Assembly (NCBI GenBank): GCA_016218725.1
Contig: JACRDB010000067.1
Coordinates: 31,854 to 95,853, forward strand
Length of the DNA stretch: 64,000 nt
Direction of reading: 5' to 3'
Source of the DNA: Deltaproteobacteria bacterium
Lineage (GTDB): Bacteria > Myxococcota_A > Polyangia > Polyangiales > Ga0077539
A program made the translations under genes and the position numbers. The notes under the pieces are model-generated. The model saw nothing but the letters and a program-made list of their open reading frames with translations, was not told where the DNA came from and did not search any database. The number at the start of each line of letters is the position of its first letter. The first letter of the stretch is position 1. Positions 18,501 to 27,096 of this stretch are shown piece after piece.

Positions 18501-20572
18501 GCTCGGGGGCCTTCTGGTGGGCCCAGCGCCTCGGGCTCCTGGGCGTCAAGGCCACGGAGAAGAGGGTGCCCGAGGAGGTGTTCACGCTCTGCGATGACGA
18601 CCTCGCTGTGCTCCTGGGGAGGCTCTGGTCCGGGGACGGCTTCTTCGCCAACCGGACCAACTACACGCCTTTCTACGCGACCTCGTCGGAGCGCCTCGCG
18701 TACGATGTGCAGAACCTCCTCCTGCGGCTCGGGATCCTGAGCGGGGTCCACCGCAAGACCTTCCGGTACCGCGGGGGGGTACGGTCCGGGTTCACCGTGC
18801 ACCTCGTAGGCGACGGGACCACGGAGGCCTTCCTCGCGCGGGTGGCCCCGCACTGCGTGGGGCGCGACGCGCAGCTCGCGCAGCTCCGGGCGCACCTGGC
18901 GTCGCGGAGCTTCCGGTGGAGCAGCAAGGACACGGTCCCTTGTGCCGTGCGCCGCTGGGTGGACGAGGACCGCCGCGCGCTCGGGCTGACCTGGGGGGAC
19001 CTGGAGGAGCGCTCGGGCTTGTCGACCAGGGCCTTCCAGGGCGCAGGGAGCCCCGCCTTGAAGGGCTATTGCCGAGGGACCATCGCGGGGCTCGCCGGGG
19101 CCCTCGGCTCCGAGCGCCTGGCGCGGGAGGCCCACTCGGAGGTGTTCTGGGACCGCGTGGTGTCCATCACACCGAGGGGCGTCGAGGAGACGTACGACCT
19201 CACGGTGGAGGTCGACCACAACTTCGTGGCTGATGGTCTCATCGTACACAATTCACATTCGGCCGCATATGCGTTGATCACTTATCAGACAGCGTACCTG
19301 AAGCGGCACTACCCCGCGGAGTTCATGTGCGCCACGCTCTGCTCGGACCTGGGGAAGAGCGAGAAGCTGGTGGGCACCATCGCCGAGGCGCGGGCCATGG
19401 GCATCCCGGTGCTCACCCCGGACGTCAACGAGTCCGACCGGGTGTTCACCGTGGTGTACGCCCCCGCCCGGGGGCAGGTCCCGAAGAAGATCGCCCTCCC
19501 CATCGACCGGGACCCCTGGAAGCCGCGCATCCGGGTGGGCCTCGGCGGGATCAAGGGCGTAGGGGACAGCGCCATCGAGGCCATTCTTGAGGCGAGGAGC
19601 CAGGGGACCTTCAAGGACTTCTTTGACTTCGCCTCCAGGGTGGACGTGCGGCGCTGCAACAAGGGCGTCTTCGAGGCGCTCATCCACGCGGGGGCCTTCG
19701 ACGACCTCCTGGGGCGGGCGGGGGCCTCCCGGGCCCAGGCCCACGAGGCCATTGACTCGGCGCTGGAGCGGGGCCGCGGGGCGGCGAGGGAGCGCTCCAG
19801 CGGACAGCTCGGGCTCTTCGGCCTGGCGGAGGTGCTGGCGCACACGTCGGGCTTCCCGGAGGTGCCCCCGTGGGACCTGCAGGACAAGCTCCGGCGGGAG
19901 CGCGTGGCCCTGGGGCTGTACCTCACCGGCCACCCGCTGGACCGCTACGCCGCGGAGGTGGGGCGGGTGGCCACGGCGCAGGCGGCGGGGGTGTCCGCGC
20001 TGGACAACGGGGCCGAGGTCTCCCTCGCGGGGGTGATCGAGGGCTACCGCGAGCGGGTGCCCAAATCCGGCGGGCGCATGGCCTTCTTCCACCTTGAAGA
20101 CCGCAGCGGGCGCGTGGAGTGCATCGTCCGGGCGAGGGCCTACGAGGCCGTGTCGTCGCGCTTGAAGGAGGGCGAGGCGGTGCTGCTCGCGGCGCGGGTG
20201 AAGGTAGACTTCCCGCGCGATGAAGAGGGCAACGTGGTGGAGGACGTGGCCGAGGAGGCCCTGGAGCGCAAGCTCATGGTAGACGACGTGACGCCCCTCG
20301 GGGACGCGCTGCGGCAGCGCACGAAGCGCGTGACGCTGCGCCTGGACGGGGGGCTCCTCCTGGGGGGCGAGACCCTGCGGCGGCGGCTGACGGAGCTCAA
20401 GCAGGCGCTCACGGCGCACCCGGGGACCTGCCCGGTGAACGCCGTGGTCAAGACCGCCGACGGGGCCGAGGTCACCGTGTCCCTGCCCAGGGTGCGGATC
20501 GACCCCACGGAGGACTTCCTGGCGAAGCTGGAGCGCATCTTCGGCGGCAAGGTGGCGGAGCTGCGCGCGTAG
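15551..20572 (+). CDS. dnaE: DNA polymerase III alpha subunit with intein
   Basis: This is the replicative polymerase subunit. The precursor is 1673 residues; removal of a 456-residue intein (residues 779-1234) leaves 1217, close to the usual DnaE length. In order it has an N-terminal PHP domain (HLHVHTQYSMLEG, TDHGNMHG), the palm with PGRGSGAGSLV and MPDFDVDFC (Asp409, 411 and 413), the thumb and fingers split by the intein at GFNK/SHSAAY, helix-hairpin-helix motifs, an internal clamp-binding QLGLF at about residue 1419, and an OB-fold (VSLAGVIEG, FFHLEDRSGRVECIV). The ATG at 15551 matches the conserved N-terminus of the family; the GAAGG before it is too close to be an ideal ribosome site. 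Confidence 0.98.
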   Translation: MAEFVHLHVHTQYSMLEGALTIKALLGRTRALGMSAVAMTDHGNMHGAIELYKKSKDAGVQPILGCELAFLYPGDRYDKAEKKHPRSYHLPLLASTEEGYKNLIALVSHAWREGPDGNPMSTLERLAEHAKGLVVLTGCLGGVVPQALLQHSPEEARRVLGLLKDLVDPGALYVELQDHGLVEQPIVNRLLLELARGMALPVVATNDVTYLRREDAQAQRALTCIAAGVTLEHAEHSAHGSEEMYLKGPDEMAELFAEVPEALENTLAIRERCALKLTLDKPSLPRFKDEGGAVVTDADEYFARLSREGLEQRFQAFRRQGKAFDERKYRDRLEVEIAVITAMKFPGYFLIVQDFINWGKNNGVPVGPGRGSGAGSLVAYALRITDLDPIPYDLLFERFLNPERVSMPDFDVDFCMLKRERVIEYVRGKYGRDSVGQIATFQVLKAKSCVRDVGRVLGLSFAETDAIARLVPDPEQGKTIPLKDALDKEPRLRALYEESEQARSVIDLAQKLEGMTRHAGMHAAGIVISEGPLWHTVPVFRAPNGELVTQYAKDEVEAAGLVKFDFLGLTTLTVLDFAVNLIGKRPDRDGRPFILEDIALDGKPQNLAGEALREAQRARETYELLASGETTGVFQLESSGMQKLFKDLRPDCFEDIVAAVALYRPGPLGTGMVEDFVNRKLGKTRVVYPHDDLKEILETTYGVIVYQEQVMMIARRMGGYSLGGADLLRRAMGKKKAEEMAKQKSTFLEGATRQGYEEAKAAEIFDLLEYFAGYGFNKCVVAETVLQDAESGAQTTVGELFQRRQPMKVHALGDDGRLHPRAVTDVVRNGRKRVYELRTAQGRAIVATDNHPFRTLDGWTELKDLRPGDRIAAPRRLAVASSKRWPEHELVALGWLLSEGNTCHPTSLYFYNNTPAAVDDFVTAARAFPHSEARIHQRRSGRYEVCVNTGRDPWLRGHLRAQGPAARPEGATFEPLASGAAPLRSGAFWWAQRLGLLGVKATEKRVPEEVFTLCDDDLAVLLGRLWSGDGFFANRTNYTPFYATSSERLAYDVQNLLLRLGILSGVHRKTFRYRGGVRSGFTVHLVGDGTTEAFLARVAPHCVGRDAQLAQLRAHLASRSFRWSSKDTVPCAVRRWVDEDRRALGLTWGDLEERSGLSTRAFQGAGSPALKGYCRGTIAGLAGALGSERLAREAHSEVFWDRVVSITPRGVEETYDLTVEVDHNFVADGLIVHNSHSAAYALITYQTAYLKRHYPAEFMCATLCSDLGKSEKLVGTIAEARAMGIPVLTPDVNESDRVFTVVYAPARGQVPKKIALPIDRDPWKPRIRVGLGGIKGVGDSAIEAILEARSQGTFKDFFDFASRVDVRRCNKGVFEALIHAGAFDDLLGRAGASRAQAHEAIDSALERGRGAARERSSGQLGLFGLAEVLAHTSGFPEVPPWDLQDKLRRERVALGLYLTGHPLDRYAAEVGRVATAQAAGVSALDNGAEVSLAGVIEGYRERVPKSGGRMAFFHLEDRSGRVECIVRARAYEAVSSRLKEGEAVLLAARVKVDFPRDEEGNVVEDVAEEALERKLMVDDVTPLGDALRQRTKRVTLRLDGGLLLGGETLRRRLTELKQALTAHPGTCPVNAVVKTADGAEVTVSLPRVRIDPTEDFLAKLERIFGGKVAELRA
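17885..19252 (+). mobile_element. Intein in DnaE with LAGLIDADG-type endonuclease domain
   Basis: An in-frame insert of 456 residues starts with Cys1 (CVVAETVLQD) and ends with the His-Asn pair in GLIVHN, followed by Ser+1. Splicing block B is present as TDNHPF, and the C-terminal blocks as EETYDLTVEVDHNFVADG. Two endonuclease-like motifs, LGWLLSEGNT and LGRLWSGDGFF, mark a dodecapeptide (LAGLIDADG) homing endonuclease; the first is rather diverged. The insertion point GYGFNK/SHSAAYA is three residues after the site used by cyanobacterial split DnaE inteins. All residues for class 1 splicing are present, so splicing should work. Confidence 0.93.
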
Positions 20573-20612
20573 GGACCCAACGCCCGCCGCGGAGTGTGTA
20601 GAATCGCGCGCG

Positions 20613-20810
20613 ATGCGAACCCCACCGCTGTCGGGTCCTGCGCTCCGGGCCCTGGTCGCCGCCGCTGAATCGCCGTTCACCGGGGACCTGTTGCTGCATT
20701 TCCTCCGCAAGGAGACGGGCATTGACAAGATGCTGTTGGCCGCGGCCGAGGAGCCGCCGCCGACGGACATCTTCCCCCTGGAGACCCGCGGCGACCGGGA
20801 GGGCTCGTGA
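20613..20810 (+). CDS. Small hypothetical protein
   Basis: A 65-residue frame whose stop overlaps the amidase GTG (GTGA). It contains a short helical core (ALRALVAAAESPFTGDLLLHF) and an acidic, Pro-rich tail. No family is recognised. Coupling to the amidase gene supports it being real, although no Shine-Dalgarno sequence is seen. It does not show the features of GatC. Confidence 0.5.
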   Translation: MRTPPLSGPALRALVAAAESPFTGDLLLHFLRKETGIDKMLLAAAEEPPPTDIFPLETRGDREGS

Positions 20811-22234
20811 GCACGCTGGAGGGGCTCCGGAGGGCCTACGAGGCGGGCCGCAGCACGCCGGTGCTGGCGCTGGAGGGGGTGCTCGCTGCGGCGCGGGACG
20901 CCGCCTCCCGGAGGCCCTCCCACGCGGTGTTCTGCGCGCTGGACGAGGCCGGGGCGAGGGCCGCCGCGGAGGCCTCCGCGGCGCGCTGGGCGCGGGGTGA
21001 GCCCCTCGGGCCCTGGGACGGGGTGCCCACGGCGGTGAAGGACGAGGTGAACGTCCAGGGGCTCCCGACGCGCTCGGGCACGGTGTACCTCCCCGCGGAG
21101 CCCGTGCCCGAGGACGCCACCGCGGTGGCGAGGCTCCGGGCGGCCGGGGCGGTGGTTGTGGGCAAGCTCGTGCAGCACGAGCTGGGGCTGGGCGGCACGG
21201 GCATTTCACCGCACGGGACGCGCACGCCGAGGAACCCTCACAACCCGTTGCACTGCCCGGGCGGGTCGTCGAGCGGGAGCGCGGTGGCCGTGGCCCTGGG
21301 GCTCCTGCCCGCGGCCGTGAGCTCCGACGGGGGGGGCTCCGTGCGCATCCCCGCGGCGCTGTGCGGGGTCTTCGGGCTCAAGCCCACCTTCGGCCGGATC
21401 CCGAACACCGGGGACCCGAACCTCGACGGCACCGTGGGGCACCTCGGGCCCATCGCGTCCACCGTGGGGGCCATGGAGCACTTCCTGCGCGTGACGGCGG
21501 GGGGCGACGGGCGCTGCCCGCTCGCGGCCCGGGCCCCATTGCTGGACCTCGCGGCGCTGGAGCGCGCGAGGGCAGAGGGCGCCGCGGGCCTGCGCCTCGC
21601 GGTGGACGAGGACGCCTGGGCGGACGCGGACCCCGCGGTGGCGGGCGCCTGCCGCGAGGCGCTCCTGGCGCTGGAGAAGGCGGGCGCCACGCTCTGTACG
21701 GCGAGCGTGCCGCTCGGGCGCCACGCGCCGGCGCTGGGCTTCATCACAATGATCTCCGAGGCGGCCGAGGGCCACGCCGAGGAGTACGACCGGCACCGGG
21801 ACGTGATGGCCCTGGACGTGCGCATGGCGCTGGCGCTCGGGCGCCGCATGCGCGCGAGGGAGTACCACCACGCCCAGCGGCTGCGGGCGAGGCTGCGCCG
21901 GGAGCTGGCGGCGGTGTTCGAGACCGCGGACCTGTATGTGACGCCTACCACGGCGTGTACGGCGCCGGTGGTGAGGCCCGGCGCGGAGGACACCGGCGAG
22001 GCGGACCAGTACACCACCAACAAGATCGTGCGGTACACCTTCCTCGGGAACCTCACGGGGCTGCCCGCGGGCACGGCCCCGGTGGGGCGGGACGAGCGCC
22101 AGCTCCCGATCGGGCTGCAGCTCATGGCGCGCGCCTGGGGCGAGGCCATGGTGTTCCGCGGGCTCTACGCGCTGGAGGCGCTGGGCGCGGCCAGGGTGGA
22201 GCGCCCGGCGGTCTTCCACGAGCTGGAGCCCTGA
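20807..22234 (+). CDS. Amidase signature family enzyme
   Basis: The 475-residue enzyme belongs to the amidase signature family (GatA, fatty-acid amide hydrolase and relatives), which hydrolyse carboxamides with a Ser-cisSer-Lys triad. Visible are Lys78 in TAVKDE, the signature [12 protein letters not shown] (from residue 152) and the nucleophile Ser178 in [12 protein letters not shown]. GatB and GatC are not nearby, so a free-standing amidase is more likely than a tRNA amidotransferase subunit, although that cannot be excluded. GTG at 20807 overlaps the small upstream gene, and the PI-PLC-like gene starts one base after its stop. Confidence 0.9.
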   Translation: MSTLEGLRRAYEAGRSTPVLALEGVLAAARDAASRRPSHAVFCALDEAGARAAAEASAARWARGEPLGPWDGVPTAVKDEVNVQGLPTRSGTVYLPAEPVPEDATAVARLRAAGAVVVGKLVQHELGLGGTGISPHGTRTPRNPHNPLHCPGGSSSGSAVAVALGLLPAAVSSDGGGSVRIPAALCGVFGLKPTFGRIPNTGDPNLDGTVGHLGPIASTVGAMEHFLRVTAGGDGRCPLAARAPLLDLAALERARAEGAAGLRLAVDEDAWADADPAVAGACREALLALEKAGATLCTASVPLGRHAPALGFITMISEAAEGHAEEYDRHRDVMALDVRMALALGRRMRAREYHHAQRLRARLRRELAAVFETADLYVTPTTACTAPVVRPGAEDTGEADQYTTNKIVRYTFLGNLTGLPAGTAPVGRDERQLPIGLQLMARAWGEAMVFRGLYALEALGAARVERPAVFHELEP

Positions 22235-22235
22235 G

Positions 22236-23327
22236 GTGCGCCGGGAGTGGGCGCTGGCGTGGGCGCTGGGGTGCTCGCAGGACCCGGCGGTCGCGGTGAC
22301 CGACGGCGCCGTCGGAGATGCGCAGGACGCGCCCTCGGGGCCGACGGTGCAGTGCCCGGCGCCGCTGGGTGCGCCCCGGGAGCGGGCGCCGCCCAGGCCC
22401 TCGGGGCACCCGCTGGACGACGCCCTCAGGCTGAACCACCTCCAGGCGAAGGCGACGCACAACAGCTACCACCTCCGGTCGCGCTTCGCGGTCCCCGAGT
22501 GGGACTACGCGCATGCGCCGCTCACCACGCAGTTGGAGTCCCAGGGCGTGCGGGGGATCGAGCTGGACCCGCACTGGAACGTGGACTGCGGGCGCTTCGA
22601 GGTCTACCACGTGCTGCGCTTCGACGAGGAGACCACGTGCAGGCTCTTCACCGAGTGCCTGGAGGAGGTGCGGCGCTGGAGCGACGCGCACCCCGGGCAC
22701 CACCCGCTGTTCATCCAGCTAGAGCCCAAGGACGGCGACGCGACCACCGAGGCGCGGCTCCTGGCGCTGGAGCGCGAGGCCCTGTCGGTGTTCCCGCGCG
22801 CCCTGGTGCTCACCCCGGACGAGGTGCGGGGCACCTCCCAAACGCTCCGCGAGGCGGTGCTCTCGCGGGGCTGGCCGACGCTCGGGGCCGCCCGCGGGAG
22901 GGTGCTGTTCTACCTGAACGACAGCGGCGCGCCCCGGGCGGCGTACACCCGCGGGGGCACCTCGCTGGACGGGCGCCTGTTCTTCGCGGAGGCCTCCAGC
23001 GTGGAGGCTCCCTACGCGGCGGTGCTGATCTTGAACGGCCAGGTGAGGGAGCGGGACGCGATCACCGCGGCGGTGCGCCAGGGCTTCCTGGTGCGGACCT
23101 TCGCGGAGACGAGCCTCGCGGCGGGCCGCGGCGGTGACCGAACGGGCCTGGAGAGCGCTCTCTCGGGCGGGGCCCACATTGTCAGCACCGATTTCGCGGC
23201 GCCGGAGGCCCCGGGTGGTTATGTTGTGGAGATCCCTGGCGGGACGCCCTCCCGGTGCAACCCGGTGAGCGCCCCGAGCGGGTGCACGAGCCTGGCCGTG
23301 GAGGACCCCTCACGGCTCGGGCGGTGA
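22236..23327 (+). CDS. Ca-dependent PI-PLC-like phosphodiesterase (PLC-C1 family)
   Basis: The 363-residue protein has a short hydrophobic start (ALAWALGC, a possible lipobox) and then the pattern of phosphatidylinositol-phospholipase-C-like phosphodiesterases: LNHLQAKATHNSYH with the first catalytic His, GIELDPHWNVDCGRFEVYH with the acidic ligands and second His, FIQLEPKDG, and a C-terminal HIVSTDF strand. The fold is the TIM barrel shared with glycerophosphodiester phosphodiesterases. The substrate is unknown; a secreted or surface lipid- or phosphodiester-cleaving role is likely. GTG at 22236 starts one base after the amidase stop. Confidence 0.8.
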   Translation: MRREWALAWALGCSQDPAVAVTDGAVGDAQDAPSGPTVQCPAPLGAPRERAPPRPSGHPLDDALRLNHLQAKATHNSYHLRSRFAVPEWDYAHAPLTTQLESQGVRGIELDPHWNVDCGRFEVYHVLRFDEETTCRLFTECLEEVRRWSDAHPGHHPLFIQLEPKDGDATTEARLLALEREALSVFPRALVLTPDEVRGTSQTLREAVLSRGWPTLGAARGRVLFYLNDSGAPRAAYTRGGTSLDGRLFFAEASSVEAPYAAVLILNGQVRERDAITAAVRQGFLVRTFAETSLAAGRGGDRTGLESALSGGAHIVSTDFAAPEAPGGYVVEIPGGTPSRCNPVSAPSGCTSLAVEDPSRLGR

Positions 23328-23379
23328 GGCGAGGGGCGGGCCCTTGACGCCGGAGTCCGAGGGTCGCAGGAGGAGTCCC

Positions 23380-24723
23380 ATGCGGCGTTCGCTCCCAGTG
23401 GCGCCGGAGCCGGAGCTTCGGACCGAGGCGCTGTCGGGCTTCGTGGGTGGCCTCCGGGGGGCCGTGGTGGCCGAGCTCCAGGCGCTCCTCGGGGAGCCTC
23501 TGGTGTGGCTCGACGGCGAGGCCGAGGCCCCGGAGGACACCTTCGCGGTGGTGCTCGAAGGGCCCCCGGCGCTCACCGTGGAGCTCCGCCGGCCCGCGCC
23601 GGGCGCGCGGAGCTGGGCCCTCGCGGGGGCGCTCGCGCTCTCGTACCGGCCGCTGGAGGGCGGCGGGGACCCCTTCGCGCGGGGGGACACCCGAGGGCGT
23701 CTGGAGGCCCTGCGGGCGAGGCTCCAGGGGCGGGGCCGAGGGGCCACGGAGCGCGCCTGGGACGCGCTCTGCGACGCGCGGGCGCGGGTGCGGTCCTACG
23801 CCCCGGTGGGGGACTGGCTCTACCGCCAGGCGTCGCCGCGCGAGGTGGTGCTGCGGCTGGGGTTCCGGTGCAACCAGCGCTGCGGCTTCTGCTGGCAGTC
23901 CCGGGAGTGGCCCGACGCCCCGGAGGACCACTACCACCGCTGGGTGGACGAGGTCGCCGACGCCGGCCGCCGCGCGGTGTGCTTCTCCGGCGGCGAGCCC
24001 ACGCTCCACGCGGCGCTCCCGTCGCTGGTGGCCCGGGCCACGGGGCGGGGGCTGCGGGTGATGCTCCAGACCAACGCCGTGAGGCTCGCGCAGCGAGAGT
24101 ACCTCAAGGCCCTGTGCGACGCGGGGCTTCGGGCGGTGTTTGTGTCGTACCACAGCCACCTCCCGGCGGTGTCCGACGCCATGACCCGCGCGCCGGGGAC
24201 CCACGTCCGCACCGAGGAGGGCCTCCGTCGGTGCCTGGAGGCGGGCCTGGAGGTGTCGCTCAACACCGTGGTCGAGCGGGACAACCACGCGCTCCTGGGC
24301 GCCCTGGCCGAGGCCGTGGTGGCGCGCTTCGTGGCGCCGTACCCGGACAACCCGGTGGCCACGGTGTCGCTCTCACACCCGTCGCCGTACTACGAGCGCG
24401 CGCGCTGGAAGGGCGCGGCGGTGTCCCTGGAGGCGCTGAGGCCGTCGCTGGTGGCCTGCGCGGGGTACCTCGAGGACCACGGGGTGACGGTGGAGGGGCT
24501 GGGCACCTGCGGCTTCCCCGCGTGTGCGCTCCGGGACGACCCGAGGCTCCTGCGCCGGGCTACGCTCGCCCGGGAGGACCTGCACGACCAGGAGGGCCGG
24601 GCCTACGGGCGGAGCTGTGAAGGCTGCGCGGCCCGGGGCCACTGCCTCGGGGTCAAGCGCGACTACCTCGACGAGCACGGCGAGGCGGGCCTCGTGCCCT
24701 TCACCGCGGACCCGTTCGCGTAG
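23380..24723 (+). CDS. Radical SAM protein with unusual N-terminal region
   Basis: The 447-residue protein has the CxxxCxxC iron-sulphur motif at C164, C168 and C171 (RCNQRCGFC), followed by the SAM-binding CFSGGEPTLH and a half-barrel. A second Cys group near the end (SCEGCAARGHC) may bind an auxiliary cluster. About 150 residues before the radical SAM core are not recognised. The ATG at 23380 is preceded by AGGAGGAG, making it better than TTG at 23344. The reaction is unknown; SPASM-like tail cysteines suggest modification of a peptide or other large substrate, but the tail is short. Confidence 0.85.
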   Translation: MRRSLPVAPEPELRTEALSGFVGGLRGAVVAELQALLGEPLVWLDGEAEAPEDTFAVVLEGPPALTVELRRPAPGARSWALAGALALSYRPLEGGGDPFARGDTRGRLEALRARLQGRGRGATERAWDALCDARARVRSYAPVGDWLYRQASPREVVLRLGFRCNQRCGFCWQSREWPDAPEDHYHRWVDEVADAGRRAVCFSGGEPTLHAALPSLVARATGRGLRVMLQTNAVRLAQREYLKALCDAGLRAVFVSYHSHLPAVSDAMTRAPGTHVRTEEGLRRCLEAGLEVSLNTVVERDNHALLGALAEAVVARFVAPYPDNPVATVSLSHPSPYYERARWKGAAVSLEALRPSLVACAGYLEDHGVTVEGLGTCGFPACALRDDPRLLRRATLAREDLHDQEGRAYGRSCEGCAARGHCLGVKRDYLDEHGEAGLVPFTADPFA

Positions 24724-24729
24724 GGGCGC

Positions 24730-27030
24730 CTACACCCAGCGCTGCGAGGCGAAGAGCGCGGCGCCCTCGCGCAGCCACCACTCCTGGTAGCGCTGGTGGG
24801 CCTTCTCGCGCTCGCGCTTCGGGAGGTTGAAATAGTACCCGAAGAGCTGCCCGCTCACGCGCTTGAGCTCCTCGCCGGCCTCGTGGCGCACGGACCCGTC
24901 GGGGTGCAGGAGCGCGTCGATGAGCCACTCGATCCGGTGGCGCCCGCGGGCCTCGTCCCACCACTGCGCCCAGCGCGGCACGTTGCGCGCGAAGTCCTGC
25001 CGGGCCAGCACCACCAGCGCCCGGTGCGCCGAGAGGGCCACGGCGTCGTCCGGGTCCTCCAGGAGCCCCACCAGCGTGGGCACCGCGTCCGCGTCGCGCA
25101 GCTCCCCGAGGGCCCCGATGGCCACCCTGCGGCGCTCCGGGTCCCGCTGAGGGTCCCTCGCTAGCGCGCGGAGCCCCTCGGCCACCTCCCGGAACTCCAC
25201 GAAGTGACGGTACTGCCGCAGCACCTTCACCGCGCCCTGGCGCACCCGCGCGTCCGCGTCGAAGAGCGCCCGCACCAGCCGTGGCAGCGCCTCCGGGTGG
25301 ACGATCTCCCCGAGGCACAGGAGCGCGCAGAAGCGCGCCTCCACCGACGGAGACTCCAGCGCCTTGAGCAGGTGCGGCACCGCCGAGTGCCGGAAGAGCG
25401 CCACCAGCCGCAGGATGGGCCCGGTCTCCGCCACCTCGGGAAGCCGCGAGGCGCCGGTCCCCCGGTCCGCCCCGTGGGGGCCCGGGAACTGCCGGAAGAG
25501 CGCCGCCAGCGCGGCCTCCCCGCGCGCCAGGAGCGCCGCCGTGGCCCCCTCGGGGATCGCGCCCCGCTGGGCGATGTCCTGCACCAGGTGCTCCAGGTCC
25601 GAGACGCCCTCCGGCGGCGCCGACGGAGGCCTCGCCGAGGGCCTCGTCGCCGGCGGCGCCGGGAGGCTCTCCAGCGCCGAGGTCACCAGGGCCCGCCGGA
25701 GGGCCTCCCGGCGGGCCTGCACCGAAGGGGTCTTCGGCCGGTCCGAGGGGTCCCTCCGGGGTGCCATGGACGCGAAGCGCCGCGCCGCGCCGGAGAGCGC
25801 GTCGGCGGCCTTGGAGCGCGCTCCCGAGGGGCCCTGCTTGCGGCTGAGCACCAACCGGGTGAAGGCCGCCGCGGCGTCCTCCGTCAAACGCAAGAGGGGG
25901 TCCACCCGCGCGCTGTCCAGGGCGAGGGCGCCGGCGTCCACCCAGAGCGCCAGGGCGCTCCGGGAGCCCACCCGGATCGGCACCACCAGGGCCTGGGAGA
26001 CACCCTTGCGCAGGAGGTCCTCGCGCACGATGGCGTCGGTGCCCTCGCGCACGTCCGCCAGGAGGTGCACCCCGCGCTCCCGCACCGTGCGGAACACGCT
26101 CGTGGCCTCCAGCGGCACCGCGATGCCGCGCACCACCTCCGTGGGCGCGCCCTCGCCGTCGGCCGCGAGGCCCTCACACGCCTCGCCGTGGAACACGAAC
26201 AGCGCGGCGTACGCGAACACCCCGCGGGTGTACCCGAAGAGCGCCCGCACGGCCTGGTCCCGCGTGGCCGCCTGCGCCAGCGCCGCCTGGGCCTCCGCCA
26301 GCGACGTGGACGCGGGCCTCGGGGCCTCCACGGGTGACGGCGAGGGCGACGGCGAGGGCGCGGGCGGCGCGTTGGTCACCTGCACCCCGTGGGGCACCAC
26401 GACCGCAGCGGGCGCCTCCGGCGCGTCGTCGTCGCCGTCGTCCAGGAGCGCCGCCAGCGTGGCCAGGGCGCTGGTGGTGGCGCGCGTGGGCCCCGGCGAC
26501 GAGCTCCCCGGGCCCAGGGACCCCGGCGGGCGCGACACCGTTGGCATGGCCCCCGGCGCCACGGACTCCAGCCGCGAGGCCAGCCGCGCGAAGCGCGACG
26601 ACAGCGCCACGCCGTACCGCTGCGAGAGCGCCCACGCCAGCCGGAAGGGCGTCACCACCCGGAGCTCCACCGGGAGCCCCGAGGCGCCCTCCAGCGCGCG
26701 CACCGTGGCCGTGGGCACCGCCCCCTGGGCGACGCACACCAGCTTGTTCTTCTCCACCCTCAGGGGAACCACCCCCCACGCCTCGGCGCTGGCCCTCGGC
26801 ACCATGGCCACGGCCCTTGGGTCCACCTCCAGGAGCGACGCCCGCGGCGCCGGAGGGAGGTTGTGAAGCGCCGCGCAGTACGCCGTGAGCGTGTCCTCCG
26901 GGAGCACCCCCAGCTCCAGCAGGCACGTCTCCAGGTCCCCGCCGGTGAGCACCTGCCGCTCGATCGCCTCGTCGATCTGCCGCGGCGAGACGACCTGGTC
27001 TTGAGTGAGCAGCGCCGTGAGGATCGACAT
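24730..27030 (-). CDS. MshEN-like / GAF-like / HEAT-repeat protein
   Basis: The 766-residue protein starts with a domain resembling the N-terminal part of GspE/MshE secretion ATPases (residues 1-150; IDEAIERQVLTGGDLETCLLELGVL, then YCAALHNLPP), which in MshE binds cyclic di-GMP. A Ser/Pro-rich linker follows, then a GAF-like segment (residues 255-400), then several HEAT repeats (residues 520-720) such as VPHLLKALESPSVEARFCAL. No ATPase is present. It is likely a cytoplasmic sensor or scaffold, perhaps responding to c-di-GMP. This arrangement is seen in myxobacteria; the partner is unknown. Confidence 0.75.
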   Translation of the reverse strand: MSILTALLTQDQVVSPRQIDEAIERQVLTGGDLETCLLELGVLPEDTLTAYCAALHNLPPAPRASLLEVDPRAVAMVPRASAEAWGVVPLRVEKNKLVCVAQGAVPTATVRALEGASGLPVELRVVTPFRLAWALSQRYGVALSSRFARLASRLESVAPGAMPTVSRPPGSLGPGSSSPGPTRATTSALATLAALLDDGDDDAPEAPAAVVVPHGVQVTNAPPAPSPSPSPSPVEAPRPASTSLAEAQAALAQAATRDQAVRALFGYTRGVFAYAALFVFHGEACEGLAADGEGAPTEVVRGIAVPLEATSVFRTVRERGVHLLADVREGTDAIVREDLLRKGVSQALVVPIRVGSRSALALWVDAGALALDSARVDPLLRLTEDAAAAFTRLVLSRKQGPSGARSKAADALSGAARRFASMAPRRDPSDRPKTPSVQARREALRRALVTSALESLPAPPATRPSARPPSAPPEGVSDLEHLVQDIAQRGAIPEGATAALLARGEAALAALFRQFPGPHGADRGTGASRLPEVAETGPILRLVALFRHSAVPHLLKALESPSVEARFCALLCLGEIVHPEALPRLVRALFDADARVRQGAVKVLRQYRHFVEFREVAEGLRALARDPQRDPERRRVAIGALGELRDADAVPTLVGLLEDPDDAVALSAHRALVVLARQDFARNVPRWAQWWDEARGRHRIEWLIDALLHPDGSVRHEAGEELKRVSGQLFGYYFNLPKREREKAHQRYQEWWLREGAALFASQRWV

Positions 27031-27096
27031 CGATGGGTCCCAACCCTACCGCCGGGTTGCGCTGTTCTTCTACCACCCCCGCGCCCGCCCCACCCC

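Noticed and set aside
20613..22234. GatC-GatA pair of a tRNA amidotransferase
   Set aside because: The small upstream protein lacks GatC features and no gatB is nearby; the amidase is called at family level only.
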